A stretch of DNA of 64,000 bases from NCBI GenBank assembly GCA_028284285.1, contig JANQSA010000047.1:62001-126000 (forward strand), read 5' to 3'. The stretch is from Croceivirga sp. (lineage in GTDB: Bacteria; Bacteroidota; Bacteroidia; Flavobacteriales; Flavobacteriaceae). Shown here piece after piece: positions 15,488-24,707 of the stretch (position 1 is the first letter of the stretch; each line of letters starts with the position of its first letter). The notes under the pieces are model-generated. The model did no database searches. It was given only the letters and a program-made list of their open reading frames with translations, and had not been told where the DNA came from. A program made the position numbers and the translations under genes.

Positions 15488-17545
15488 TTATGGGTTCTCT
15501 GCTTGTTTCCCCGTAATTAAAAATTCGTTCAGTGAAGCATGGAGACGGTCGCCGTTATTGCTGTTCGTAAATATCACAAAACCTGCCTCTAGCTCAGAAT
15601 ACATTTTGAACTGGCATTTGAAATCTCCATTGTTACCACCATGGCCAAATGTGGGACCAAATGGGGTCTCTTCCATGTGGATGCCCAGGCCAAAAAAGTC
15701 CTCCCAACCTTCTCTAACCTCATCATCATCTTCCTGTGGGATCCGGGTCTCTTTAGTGAACATCTTGGCATAGGTTTCAGCTTGCATTCCTTTTCTGTAG
15801 AGAAGTCCCAGGGCGAACCGGGTAAAGGACTGGGCTTCGGTATGCATGCTCCAGGCCATTCCGGCGGCGTTCGGGAGCTGTGCTCTTGTAGGGAACTGCC
15901 CGTAGTGCCCATTGGCCACAACTTGCTGCAAGTACTCATTTTTAGAAAAATAGGTGTTTTCCAATGCCAGAGGCTGTAATACCTCTTCTTCCAAAATGGT
16001 TTGAATGTCTTTTCCGGTAATTTCAACCACTACACGTTTTAAATACTCAAATCCCTCTCCGGAATAGCCATAGTCCGTGCCAGGGGTAAACTTGATATCA
16101 ATCTTGCCATCTTCGTTCATCGATCTCCAGTTCGGAAAACCGGTTTTATGAGATAACACATGCCTGGCCGTGATGAGTTTATACCGCTCATCATGTGCGA
16201 TATCCTCAAACGGAAGGTAGGTGTATAAAGGTTGATTCAGGTCAAGTATCCCTTGTTCTGCCAGTCGGCAGACAGCAAAGCCAAAAACGGGTTTGGTAAC
16301 AGAAGCAGCTTCAAATAATGTTTTCTCGTTTACACGTTCTTGTGTGTAGGCATTTTTTACACCATACGTTTTGTGGTAAACTACTTTTCCGTCCTTAATG
16401 AGGGCCAGGGAAACCCCGGGAATTACGTAATACTCCTGATAACGGCTAATGAAATTGTCCAATACTTCGGGATGCTTAGGATCAAAATCCATCAGTATTC
16501 CCTTGTCCGGTATAAGATCCAGAGGCTTAAGTGTGTGTAGTTCAAGATCAGGAACAACTGGGGTGGTATTGGCATTGACGGTTAGCGCTGCACCACTTCT
16601 GTTGAGGTCAATCCGGTGGTCGTTTCTAAGGTGCCAAAAGGGTTTTATCATAAAATTGCCTTCCGGTAGTGTGGTGGTATAGCTTCCGGTACTGTCTACC
16701 TGGGCAATTGTCCATAAAGCAGCATTTTCCGTAGAGATGAACTTAACCCTGCTGGTCATTTTGGTGATAGCGGTGTCCTTCCATTTTACCTTTCCCTTCA
16801 CTGTAGTGGTAGATGTTTCTGCTTTCAAAGGGATAACATCCCCCAAGCGCACGGGGGATTGGCTTTTTCCACCGTCCATACCCCAGGAAATGAATTTTCC
16901 CGTTCCTGTATCATTAGCATCCTTATCGATGATTACGTGGTCTATGCCAATAGACTTGCCTATTTCCAAATCATCTCCCAGGACTACCTTTACTTCGTAT
17001 AAGGTAGTACGACCCAATCGGGTGGTGGCAATGGTGATCTGATCCCAGGTAAGATCTTTTGCAAGGGGATCCCAGCTTGTTGTGGTATCCGCTGTGTCTT
17101 TTAAATTGGAAGCAAATTGGAAAAGATTTACCCCCGAGCCGTTTGGGGAATGCTTTCTATCCACATAAAGGTTATAGGTGTCCTGGGTATTCCAATCCAC
17201 CTCATCTGAGCTGTCCACCACATGGTCTTCATCATTTACAGTAATTAAAAAGTACAGGGACTGTTCTTTGAGATCATAGCCTACCTGAAAAAAAGCGCTA
17301 AAATCATCAGGTTGGGGTGCATCAGCATAGGGGGTCACGGCTATCGGGTAATAAGTCAGATGAGCAGGCCAGTCATCGGAATTACCGTCTACTGTGATAT
17401 TCGTCACCGGATAGGCATACGCCACCGCTCCATTGGAAAATGGCAGGGCTGTTAAGGTGTTGGCACTAAGGATTATCGGAAAAAAAAGAAAAGCAAAAAC
17501 CACAAGGAGTCTCCCTATGCCTTTTGGGTGGGTGAGTGATGTCAT
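15488..17545 (-). CDS. Serine hydrolase with N-terminal CBM9-like domain
   Basis: A 685-residue exported protein; the signal peptide ends near residue 28. Residues about 45-240 look like a carbohydrate-binding family 9-type domain (ITVDGNSDDW, then YDLKEQSLYFLITVNDEDH). A short regulatory-like beta domain follows (about 245-340), then the class C beta-lactamase-like domain with SVTK at 415-418, YSG at 494-496 and GHGG near 650. From residue about 245 on it is a paralogue of the 464-residue protein at 2822-4216. The added domain suggests it is targeted to a glycan or the wall. No close partner gene. Confidence 0.85.
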   Translation of the reverse strand: MTSLTHPKGIGRLLVVFAFLFFPIILSANTLTALPFSNGAVAYAYPVTNITVDGNSDDWPAHLTYYPIAVTPYADAPQPDDFSAFFQVGYDLKEQSLYFLITVNDEDHVVDSSDEVDWNTQDTYNLYVDRKHSPNGSGVNLFQFASNLKDTADTTTSWDPLAKDLTWDQITIATTRLGRTTLYEVKVVLGDDLEIGKSIGIDHVIIDKDANDTGTGKFISWGMDGGKSQSPVRLGDVIPLKAETSTTTVKGKVKWKDTAITKMTSRVKFISTENAALWTIAQVDSTGSYTTTLPEGNFMIKPFWHLRNDHRIDLNRSGAALTVNANTTPVVPDLELHTLKPLDLIPDKGILMDFDPKHPEVLDNFISRYQEYYVIPGVSLALIKDGKVVYHKTYGVKNAYTQERVNEKTLFEAASVTKPVFGFAVCRLAEQGILDLNQPLYTYLPFEDIAHDERYKLITARHVLSHKTGFPNWRSMNEDGKIDIKFTPGTDYGYSGEGFEYLKRVVVEITGKDIQTILEEEVLQPLALENTYFSKNEYLQQVVANGHYGQFPTRAQLPNAAGMAWSMHTEAQSFTRFALGLLYRKGMQAETYAKMFTKETRIPQEDDDEVREGWEDFFGLGIHMEETPFGPTFGHGGNNGDFKCQFKMYSELEAGFVIFTNSNNGDRLHASLNEFLITGKQAENP

Positions 17546-17665
17546 TGGATTGAATTAGCAATTAAAAAACCTTTTTCATTGCTAAAGACAACCCAAAATT
17601 CAAATCGTTACAGCTAGATAGTATTTTTTTTAACCTCTTTAACTAGATAGGTGGAGAATCATTTT

Positions 17666-18082
17666 TCAATTCCTTGCAATTACTTCAACTACGCTTATTC
17701 CAAATATCAAGGTCCACAACAGGGTACGACTCCAGTTTTTTACAACTAATTTTCGGATAACGGGCTGCACTTCCACGGAACCTTCCAAAGCGCGGTGTAA
17801 GGGAACAAAGATCATAAAGGTCAGGATCCACGTCAAAAGTATGAGCAGGAATTTAAGCAAATGGAACCCGCTGAATTCAAAAATCAACTGTACGCCTCCT
17901 GTGATCAATTGTCCCAACATGAGGGGTAGTACAATTAGAGTGACCAAAGCGGTGTACTTTTTGTGCCATTGCAGCAAGGGTTGAGTAGGATAATAGTGGA
18001 AACCCGGATAGACGACAAGTTGGACCATCCATATCAGCACGCAACATCCCGTATCAAAAATCAGTGCGAACAGTTCCAGCAT
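17666..18082 (-). CDS. Four-helix membrane protein, unknown function
   Basis: A 138-residue protein with four predicted membrane helices (about 5-27, 45-69, 75-97, 112-135). I do not recognise a family with confidence; WMVQLVVYPGF in the first helix recalls small integral proteins of the DUF1772/anthrone-oxygenase type. Its start overlaps the stop of the BLUF gene by one base (TAATG), so it should be translated together with the photoreceptor and could be its membrane partner. Confidence 0.7.
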   Translation of the reverse strand: MLELFALIFDTGCCVLIWMVQLVVYPGFHYYPTQPLLQWHKKYTALVTLIVLPLMLGQLITGGVQLIFEFSGFHLLKFLLILLTWILTFMIFVPLHRALEGSVEVQPVIRKLVVKNWSRTLLWTLIFGISVVEVIARN

Positions 18083-18507
18083 TAATAGGCAAAAAGAATA
18101 TCCTTTACATTGGAGAAAAACTCTAAAGTAGCGCTGCTCTTTTTGCTAAAAACATTGGATTTGCTCAAAAATTTATCAATTTGCCGCAACTTGTGATGTG
18201 CCGAAAGGCCATTTTGCCCATAATCATGGAAGGCCATACTCCATTCATTAAAGAGACGTACCTCAGAGTCTTCATTTTCAATCAGGACTACATCATGATG
18301 TCTTGGATCATGGCGTATTTTTTTAAAAAGTTGTTCTACTTCCTGCTTTTCCCCTTCCAAAAGCTGTAGAAAATGCGAATTATGATACAACAGGCATCCT
18401 GTGATGCCATGTTCGGTATTGTATTCCTTTGCGTTGCTCAGCATACTGTAAATTTCGGGCAACTCAAAAGAATCACTGGCTACCGAACGGTAAACAAGCG
18501 AATGCAT
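18082..18507 (-). CDS. BLUF-domain blue-light photoreceptor
   Basis: A 141-residue protein consisting of a single FAD-binding BLUF domain plus a short helical tail. The photocycle residues keep exactly the spacing of AppA: Tyr6, Asn30, Gln48, Trp89 and Met91. Surrounding motifs fit too (LVYRS, ITGCLLY, FLQLLEGE, DPRH). Stand-alone BLUF proteins sense blue light and signal through a partner, here perhaps the overlapping membrane protein. A photolyase operon lies 4 kb away. No promoter signal stands out upstream. Confidence 0.93.
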   Translation of the reverse strand: MHSLVYRSVASDSFELPEIYSMLSNAKEYNTEHGITGCLLYHNSHFLQLLEGEKQEVEQLFKKIRHDPRHHDVVLIENEDSEVRLFNEWSMAFHDYGQNGLSAHHKLRQIDKFLSKSNVFSKKSSATLEFFSNVKDILFAY

Positions 18508-18577
18508 AAAAATATTTATTGGTTAAGGTGATTTAAATATAGTAAACTCTCTAAAACCATCCGCATTTTCCTTCGAT

Positions 18578-18967
18578 TCACGTAACATCTTTAACGCACC
18601 ATACCCAGAAAAGGAGTAAAGGGTGAATCACAATTAACCGTAACCATCCCACCCAACCGGGAACACAAAGGCTGTTTTCCACGCAACTGCCTAATTGAAT
18701 GAAGTGGATATGAGAAGGAATAAAAAGGACCAAGAGCGCCAAAATACCGTAGGAGGCAGGAATGCGATACTTTTTGAAAAAAAGCAAGCCTCCAAAAATG
18801 ATTTCCAGGATACCGGATACACCGTTAATGGTTTTCGGCCAGGGCAAATACTCGGGTATTAGGGGAAAATAGAAGCCCGGATCCCTAAAATGATTGATGC
18901 CTGCTACCAGGAAGAAAACGGCTAACATATAGCGCAGTATCCGCTTTAGCTTATAATTTCCAGGCAT
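18578..18967 (-). CDS. DoxX-like small membrane protein
   Basis: A 129-residue protein with four membrane helices. FFLVAGINHFRDPGFYFPLIPEYLPWP and GILEIIFGGLLFF, read in parts, are the signature of the DoxX/MauE-like family found in Bacteroidota. Some relatives work in thiol or quinone redox chemistry; function here is unknown. Its start overlaps the gene at 18951-19331 by 17 bases, so it is the last gene of the pirin unit. Confidence 0.75.
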   Translation of the reverse strand: MPGNYKLKRILRYMLAVFFLVAGINHFRDPGFYFPLIPEYLPWPKTINGVSGILEIIFGGLLFFKKYRIPASYGILALLVLFIPSHIHFIQLGSCVENSLCVPGWVGWLRLIVIHPLLLFWVWCVKDVT

Positions 18968-19331
18968 GTTCCAGGTGTACTTTTCTTAAGATAAGTGCAA
19001 AGGGAATCCACCAGATAAAGTCATTGGTAATCAAGGTGTAAAAGAAGCCGAAGGGAACCGATCCCTCCAAATAGTTGATCAAAAATCCAACGGGGCCAAA
19101 CAATTTACCCAGGGCACCAACCGCAATTATGGGCCAATGCTTTATGGGGTTATAGGAAGCCCACCAATAGCCCAGCCCATACACGCCAATAACCATCCCC
19201 ATCCCTTGCCATACCATTGGATGATTAAGGGGTTGCATTCCTACAAGCTCAAAAAAATGGTTAGGAAAAAGTACTACCCAGCCACCCCAAAGAATGTTGT
19301 AAATGGCGGCAAGTTGTAATGTCAACCTCAT
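18951..19331 (-). CDS. Four-helix membrane protein, unknown function
   Basis: A 126-residue protein with four hydrophobic helices (about 5-25, 42-60, 66-86, 97-115), rich in Trp and Gly. I recall no characterised family. It is tightly packed: its start overlaps the pirin stop by 4 bases (ATGA) and its end overlaps the DoxX-like start by 17 bases, so the three genes form one operon. A membrane role linked to pirin or redox stress is a guess. Confidence 0.7.
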   Translation of the reverse strand: MRLTLQLAAIYNILWGGWVVLFPNHFFELVGMQPLNHPMVWQGMGMVIGVYGLGYWWASYNPIKHWPIIAVGALGKLFGPVGFLINYLEGSVPFGFFYTLITNDFIWWIPFALILRKVHLEHAWKL

Positions 19332-20329
19332 CGTTCTTCCAGCCGCCCGTCAGGATATTGGGCAAAACGCCCCTTTTCTTTTTCATGCACATTGTCGGGG
19401 TAGGGCCAGGGCCAACCGCCAAACCGGGTTAAGCGGTATTCTTCAAATGCTTGTTGAATTTCCTCTTGTGTATTCATCACAAATGGCCCCTGTTGTACCA
19501 CAGGTTCATTAATTGGTCTTCCCTGAAGTAATAAAAATTGGGCATTTTTCTTTCCTACAGTGATTACAACTTCTTGAAGAGGGTCCAAATCCAAACCGAA
19601 GTTGACGTTAATTTTACGTGTGCCGATATGAATTTCATCGCCGCTAAAGAAATACAGTGTTCTATTCATCCCGGTGGTCGCTTTGGGCAGGACAAATTCG
19701 CTATCGGCCTTTATTTGAATATTCCAGATAGCCACAGCGTTCTCTGGGTTCGCCGCCCAGGAGTCCGGTGCAGGTGCAGCAGCTACCGTATTCTTATAGT
19801 CGCCTGCTATTATCTTAACAATGGCATTATCTTCTTGGATTACCGGAATATCCTCATGCCATAACATTTTGAAATGGGGAGCGACCCGCTTACTGTCTTT
19901 GGGTAGGTTTAACCATATCTGAAAGAGCTCCAGGGTATTGGGAACATCGGTGTGAAGTAATGGAAACATTTCCGAATGTTGTACCCCATTACCGGCCGTC
20001 ATCCACTGTACGTCCCCCTGGCCAAAGCGTCCGGCAGCTCCCAGGGAATCCGAATGATCACAAAAACCTTGGTTTACAATGGTAATGGTCTCAAAGCCTC
20101 TATGCGGATGGTAGGGGAATCCGGGAACGGTATGCCCGTGATACATGCGCCAACCATCTTTTATAACAAAATCATTACCCAGGTTTCTTCCTTCCAGTAG
20201 CGTTGAATGGGGTCCCATGTTGTCTTGCCCTTCGGGATAGTGATCCAAATGGTACACACAAAACAGGAAAGGATCCTGTGTACGCCATGGAAAACCAAGC
20301 GGAAAGCTATTCAGGATCGGTTCATTCAT
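19328..20329 (-). CDS. Pirin family protein
   Basis: A 333-residue bicupin of the pirin family. The N-terminal cupin has the metal ligands in PYHPHRGFETIT (two His) and GNGVQHSEMF (His and Glu). Pirins are iron-binding cytosolic proteins; some have quercetinase activity and others act as redox-sensitive regulators. A TAACTTTG box on the minus strand (20351-20344) is a likely -7 element, about 15 bases from the start. It leads the three-gene unit with two small membrane proteins. Confidence 0.9.
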   Translation of the reverse strand: MNEPILNSFPLGFPWRTQDPFLFCVYHLDHYPEGQDNMGPHSTLLEGRNLGNDFVIKDGWRMYHGHTVPGFPYHPHRGFETITIVNQGFCDHSDSLGAAGRFGQGDVQWMTAGNGVQHSEMFPLLHTDVPNTLELFQIWLNLPKDSKRVAPHFKMLWHEDIPVIQEDNAIVKIIAGDYKNTVAAAPAPDSWAANPENAVAIWNIQIKADSEFVLPKATTGMNRTLYFFSGDEIHIGTRKINVNFGLDLDPLQEVVITVGKKNAQFLLLQGRPINEPVVQQGPFVMNTQEEIQQAFEEYRLTRFGGWPWPYPDNVHEKEKGRFAQYPDGRLEER

Positions 20330-20474
20330 TGTTGTACTTTTTTCAAAGTTAACCTTTGTAGTATGAATTACAGGGTAACTAGCGGGAGATATCGGTAGCT
20401 CCTATCTTAAATTATGTTAAAAGGCTGTAGGGTTTTAAAATTGTTCTCGTCCTAGTAAGCGTAATCGTCTTTTA

Positions 20475-21749
20475 ATGCTAAAAAGAATACCACTAGCCCT
20501 CCTGCTTATTACCGCTTTCGCTTATTCTCAAAGCAACGTGGATCAATTGGAGTTTTCAGGCTTAAAAAGAACCAAAGAGCGCTTCCTACGAAGATTGATC
20601 AAAGTAAAGCCCAATACCCCCTTAGATACCGTAAAAATTGCAGAAGACATTGAACGGTTGAAACGCCTTCCGGGAATTGCAAGTGCTTTGTACACCACAA
20701 AGCAAGAGGGGGGAAGGACTATAGTTACTTATGATATTGTAGAAAACTTTACGATTATTCCGGGATTGCGAATTTCGAATGACGTCAACGGAGATTTTGC
20801 GTTTCGACTTTCCGCCTTTGAATTTAATTTTTTGGGGAACAATCAACTGATAGGGGGCTTTTACGCACGAAATGTTTTTGACTCTTACGGATTTTTTTAT
20901 GAACATCCGTTTCTGTTCAGCGATAAAATGGGAATAGGATTCAGTTACCAGGACCAGACCACGCAAGAACCTGTTTTTTTTGATGCCGGGGAGAAAGATT
21001 ATCGTTTTAACAGTAGATTTTTTGAAGGTAACCTCCTTTTTTTCTTCGATTTTAACAACGAGGCCGAAATTGGAGCCAGTTTTATAGATGAATCGTATGC
21101 TTTTATTGGAGACGACCCCCTTCCAGGTGCACCTTTAACCCTGAATGCCGACAAAGTAGCCTACCGCTTGTTCTACCGCTATGTAAATGTGGACATTGAT
21201 TATCAGTACATAGATGGGGTAAGTAGTGAGTTTACCGGGCAATACTTCACCTTTGTCAACGGATCCCGGGAATCGCAAACCTTTCTGGGCGATTTTCTTG
21301 CCCTACGCAACGATTTCATTTATTACAAAAAGATTAAGGAAAACGGCAATTGGGCAAGCCGGTTACGATTAGCTGCTGCTATTGGGAACGAAGACTCCCC
21401 ATTTGCACCCTTTACGTTAGACAATCAGTTGAATATCAGGGGAGTGGGGAATACTGTGGACAGAGGAATAGCCTCGGTAGTATTCAATACCGAGTATCGG
21501 CATACCTTTTATGAAAAAGGGTGGTTTGCCGTACAAGGGAATGCTTTCCTGGATGCGGGTAGCTGGCAGAAACCGGGAGAAGACTTCGCTGAGCTGTTCT
21601 CCGGTAGGAACCTAAGGGTTTTTCCCGGCTTGGGATTTCGTTTGATACACAAGCGTATCTTCAACGCAGTTTTTAGATTGGACTATGGCTTCGGGGTTGC
21701 CGAAGACGGTTCAAATGGTATCGTTTTTGGCATCGGGCAGTATTTTTAA
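20475..21749 (+). CDS. BamA/Omp85-like outer membrane protein with one POTRA
   Basis: A 424-residue protein with a signal peptide ending near YSQ (residue 19). A single POTRA-like segment (about 22-90: VDQLEFSGLKRTKERFLRRLI, read in parts, then AEDIERLKRLPGI) is followed by a beta-barrel rich in alternating aromatic residues, ending in a C-terminal FGIGQYF typical of Omp85 barrels. BamA proper has five POTRAs and about 800-900 residues, so this is a short paralogue. It may export a surface protein or lipid; no partner gene is adjacent. Confidence 0.8.
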   Translation: MLKRIPLALLLITAFAYSQSNVDQLEFSGLKRTKERFLRRLIKVKPNTPLDTVKIAEDIERLKRLPGIASALYTTKQEGGRTIVTYDIVENFTIIPGLRISNDVNGDFAFRLSAFEFNFLGNNQLIGGFYARNVFDSYGFFYEHPFLFSDKMGIGFSYQDQTTQEPVFFDAGEKDYRFNSRFFEGNLLFFFDFNNEAEIGASFIDESYAFIGDDPLPGAPLTLNADKVAYRLFYRYVNVDIDYQYIDGVSSEFTGQYFTFVNGSRESQTFLGDFLALRNDFIYYKKIKENGNWASRLRLAAAIGNEDSPFAPFTLDNQLNIRGVGNTVDRGIASVVFNTEYRHTFYEKGWFAVQGNAFLDAGSWQKPGEDFAELFSGRNLRVFPGLGFRLIHKRIFNAVFRLDYGFGVAEDGSNGIVFGIGQYF

Positions 21750-21897
21750 GGTACGGGCCTACTTTCCCTTAATGTGCCTACTGACAATATGCTGAATGAC
21801 TATCCCTTACAACAGATACATGCTGCGTATTTCCAGAACAAGGAAACGACGGTTTATATTCCCCTTCTTCCAAAACACCCCAAAAAGCCTTTCCCCC

Positions 21898-22065
21898 TTA
21901 TTTTGAAATGGCTTCTATTTGCTTTTGGATCTTATCCGCTTCCGCATATTTTTCGTCGCTTGCCGAGCGATTGATCTTAGAAAGGTCAAAGGCTTCTTTC
22001 ATTAGCTTTTCATACCGTTCCTGCAACTTTTCTACTTCTGATTTTTTCTTAAATAATCCGAACAT
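21898..22065 (-). CDS. Lacal_2735-type small protein
   Basis: A 55-residue protein starting MFGLFKKKSEVEKLQERY, rich in Lys and Glu and probably all helical. ASDEKYAEADKIQKQIE near the end matches the small Lacal_2735 family common in Flavobacteriaceae, as I recall it. Function is unknown; the N-terminal MFGLFKKK may touch the membrane. It stands about 130 bases after the photolyase stop on the same strand and could be read from that operon. Confidence 0.75.
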   Translation of the reverse strand: MFGLFKKKSEVEKLQERYEKLMKEAFDLSKINRSASDEKYAEADKIQKQIEAISK

Positions 22066-22194
22066 AGCAATGGTTTCTTTTGTTTTAACATTCTCTTTTT
22101 AATGGTGGGCCATCAATCGTAGCCTCATATTTTTTATCCCCTTATTTTTTCACTTTTCGAGCTTTGGTCTACTTTTGTAAGAATCAAAAAAGCA

Positions 22195-23508
22195 TCAACC
22201 TACCGCTTCTTTGTAAACTTTTAAACAGCGTTCCCTGGCCAGCTTATGGTCTACTATTTTCTGGGGATAGGTGAGTTCCTGAAACTCGGGAACCCAGGTA
22301 GTTATGTATGTTTTGTCCTTGTCAAATTTTTCTACTTGTGTCATGGGATTAAAGATCCTAAAATAGGGGGCAGCATCTACTCCGCTTCCGGCTGCCCATT
22401 GCCAGTTGCCCACATTACTGGCCATCTCATAGTCTAACAGTTTTTCGGCAAAATACGCTTCTCCCCAACGCCAGTCTATTAAAAGGTGTTTGCAGAGAAA
22501 ACTGGCCACCAACATGCGCACCCTGTTGTGCATGTACCCTGTTTGGTTGAGTTCCCGCATGCCCGCGTCTACCAGTGCATAACCCGTTTTCCCACTTTTC
22601 CATTTTTCAAATTCCTCCTCGTTGTTACGCCACATGATCCTATCGTACTTTGGTTTGAATGCTGTGTTGACCGTGTGTGGAAAATGCCATAGGATCTGCA
22701 TAAAAAATTCCCGCCAGATCAACTCATTCCAAAAAGTTTCCTTTTTTGAGGCAATGGCCTTTTTAACCATTTGCCGTATGGACACTGTCCCAAATCTGAG
22801 GTGGGGGCCCAGGCGCGAAGTACCTTGTTCTTTTCCGGGAAAATTTCGTGTGGCCTCATAATGCTGCACGAGATCGGAAGACACAGTGTACTCTGGCACC
22901 TTTATTTGAGATGTCTTAAACCCTATGTCAGCAAGGGAGCGATTGGGTAAGCTGGAATGCTGTACCAAATTGTCAAAGTAAGAAGGGATATCGTGGTGTA
23001 CCAGATGGATTGAAGGATTGAAGGTTTGCTTCCATTTTTTCATGAAGGGAGTGTAGACCACGTACGGGGCTCCATCGTCTTTCAACACCTCGTCTTTTTC
23101 AAAGATTACCTGGTCTTTAAATGTTTTAAATGCAATCCCATGCTCTCCGAGCCATTGAGCTATTGAGGCATCCCGTTTTCTGGCGTATGGTTCGTAATCA
23201 TGGTTGGCATAAACCGCGTCAATGGGATATTCCTCTATAAGTTTTTGGAAAACTTCTTCGGGAGCTCCGTGATAAATAGCTAAACTGCGTTTTGCCGTAT
23301 CCTCCAGAACCCTGCGCATATTTTGAAGGGAACTATGGATAAAACAGACTCTCGCATCATCTTTGGGTAAGGTATCCAGAATTTCGGTATCAAAAATGAA
23401 GATGGGAAGCACCGGGTACTCCCCCTTAAGTGCATGATACAGCCCTACATTATCCTCTAAACGCAGATCCCTTCGAAACCAAAATATGTTGATGGTATCC
23501 TGCATCAA
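22195..23508 (-). CDS. Cryptochrome/DNA photolyase
   Basis: A 437-residue enzyme of the class I photolyase/cryptochrome family (usual length 430-480). The N-terminal antenna domain begins INIFWFRRDLRLEDN. The FAD domain carries TSRLGPHLRFGTVSIR, WNELIWREFFMQI, GYMHNRVRMLVASFL and YEMASNVGNWQWAAGSGVD (read in parts), including the conserved Asn and Trp that face FAD and the lesion. It should repair UV pyrimidine dimers with light. It is the third gene of an SRPBCC-SDR-photolyase operon; its start overlaps the SDR stop by 4 bases. Confidence 0.95.
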   Translation of the reverse strand: MMQDTINIFWFRRDLRLEDNVGLYHALKGEYPVLPIFIFDTEILDTLPKDDARVCFIHSSLQNMRRVLEDTAKRSLAIYHGAPEEVFQKLIEEYPIDAVYANHDYEPYARKRDASIAQWLGEHGIAFKTFKDQVIFEKDEVLKDDGAPYVVYTPFMKKWKQTFNPSIHLVHHDIPSYFDNLVQHSSLPNRSLADIGFKTSQIKVPEYTVSSDLVQHYEATRNFPGKEQGTSRLGPHLRFGTVSIRQMVKKAIASKKETFWNELIWREFFMQILWHFPHTVNTAFKPKYDRIMWRNNEEEFEKWKSGKTGYALVDAGMRELNQTGYMHNRVRMLVASFLCKHLLIDWRWGEAYFAEKLLDYEMASNVGNWQWAAGSGVDAAPYFRIFNPMTQVEKFDKDKTYITTWVPEFQELTYPQKIVDHKLARERCLKVYKEAVG

Positions 23509-24197
23509 TTCACGTTCAATGTGGACAAGCCCCCATCCACCCCGATGATTTGACCTGTAATCCAGCTGCTCTGATCTCCGAGTAGAAAAGCGGCTAAATC
23601 TGCAATATCCTCAGGATGTCCGTAGCGTTTTAGGGGATGTCGTTCCGCCATCATTTCACGTTTTTTATCATTGTTCAATAAACGTCCGGCCAATGGGGTA
23701 TCCACAAGGGAGGGTGCTATGCAGTTTACCCGAATTTTAGGTGCGTATTCGGCTGCCAGGGATTTGGTAAAACCTTCAAGTGCTCCCTTGGCGGCAGCAA
23801 CACTGGTGTGAAAAGGCATCCCGGTTTGTACGGCAACAGTACTGAAAAAAACGATACTGGCACCCTCTGCCAAATGGGGCATCACCGTTTTTAAAACCGT
23901 TACCATTCCAAAGAAATTGAGCTCCATATCCTGTCGGAAGGTCTCCGGGGAAAGCATTTTAAACGGTTTTAAGTTGATGCTTCCGGGTAAGTACACGAAC
24001 CCATCCAAATTTTCGGGGATTTTAGTACTATCCAGGGTTTGGGTATTTACATCAAACGCCAGGTGGGTAACCGCTAAATCTTCCAGTTTTTCATTCGTCC
24101 TGGAAGCTACGTATACCGTATTTTCTTCACTTAGGTTTTTGGCCAGTGCATAGCCTATACCATGGGAACCCCCGATTAACAAAATGTTTTTAGCCAT
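23505..24197 (-). CDS. SDR-family protein lacking the catalytic tyrosine
   Basis: A 230-residue Rossmann-fold protein with the nucleotide-binding GGSHGIG near 9-15 and the C-terminal IIGVDGGLS. In active short-chain dehydrogenases a Ser, a Tyr 13 residues later and a Lys 4 after that form the active site. Here those positions are Thr120, Val133 and Lys137, so the tyrosine acid/base is missing. It may bind NAD(P) without the usual redox role. It lies between the SRPBCC gene (5-base gap) and photolyase (4-base overlap), an arrangement I recall around photolyases in marine Flavobacteriia. Confidence 0.85.
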   Translation of the reverse strand: MAKNILLIGGSHGIGYALAKNLSEENTVYVASRTNEKLEDLAVTHLAFDVNTQTLDSTKIPENLDGFVYLPGSINLKPFKMLSPETFRQDMELNFFGMVTVLKTVMPHLAEGASIVFFSTVAVQTGMPFHTSVAAAKGALEGFTKSLAAEYAPKIRVNCIAPSLVDTPLAGRLLNNDKKREMMAERHPLKRYGHPEDIADLAAFLLGDQSSWITGQIIGVDGGLSTLNVN

Positions 24198-24202
24198 ATC
24201 TT

Positions 24203-24694
24203 TTAATTAATAATCAATGCGTTCTGATAGCCGTTAAGTTTTCCAAATAATTGTTCCAATTTCGCTTCGCGAAAAGCAAAAATTTGTTGTAATTGCTTCT
24301 TCACCAAAATGGATTGCATCAATTGACCCAGGACTCCAAAAGGAATTTTGTAATCGATTAAGTCTTCCATTTCCACTCCACCTTCAATCTCCTTGATAAA
24401 ATGCTTGTGGTGCCATAAGGCATATGGGCCAAAACGTTGCTCGTCTACAAAATATTCCCCTGGCTTGAGATGGGTGATTTCAGAAACCCATGTGGTGGAG
24501 AATCCGGGAAAAGGCGTAACCTTATATTGGATAATTTGCCCTTGGAACATGGGCCTGTCCGCCCCGCTTATAATCTTAAAACCCATATGTTCCGGTGTAA
24601 TTACTTTTAGGTTTTTAGGATCAGATAAAAAACTCCAGGCCTGGTCTTTGGAAATCGGTAAGGCTTGCTTCGCTTTGAGCTGGTACAACTTCAT
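24203..24694 (-). CDS. SRPBCC ligand-binding protein
   Basis: A 163-residue helix-grip (SRPBCC) protein of the type annotated as 'cell division inhibitor' or polyketide cyclase-like. Typical features are the start YQLKAKQALPISKDQAWSFL (read in parts), NLKVITPEHMGFKI, FVDEQRFGPYALWHHKHFI and DLIDYKIPFGVLG. It binds a hydrophobic ligand of unknown identity. First gene of the photolyase operon, behind a TACTTTTG -7 box and a 30-bp inverted repeat, so probably light- or stress-regulated. Confidence 0.85.
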   Translation of the reverse strand: MKLYQLKAKQALPISKDQAWSFLSDPKNLKVITPEHMGFKIISGADRPMFQGQIIQYKVTPFPGFSTTWVSEITHLKPGEYFVDEQRFGPYALWHHKHFIKEIEGGVEMEDLIDYKIPFGVLGQLMQSILVKKQLQQIFAFREAKLEQLFGKLNGYQNALIIN

Positions 24695-24707
24695 GTACTT
24701 TTTTTAA

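Noticed and set aside
15589-16026. Long frames of 112 and 145 codons over the second serine hydrolase
   Set aside because: They are out-of-frame or antisense shadows of a clearly coding region with intact catalytic motifs.
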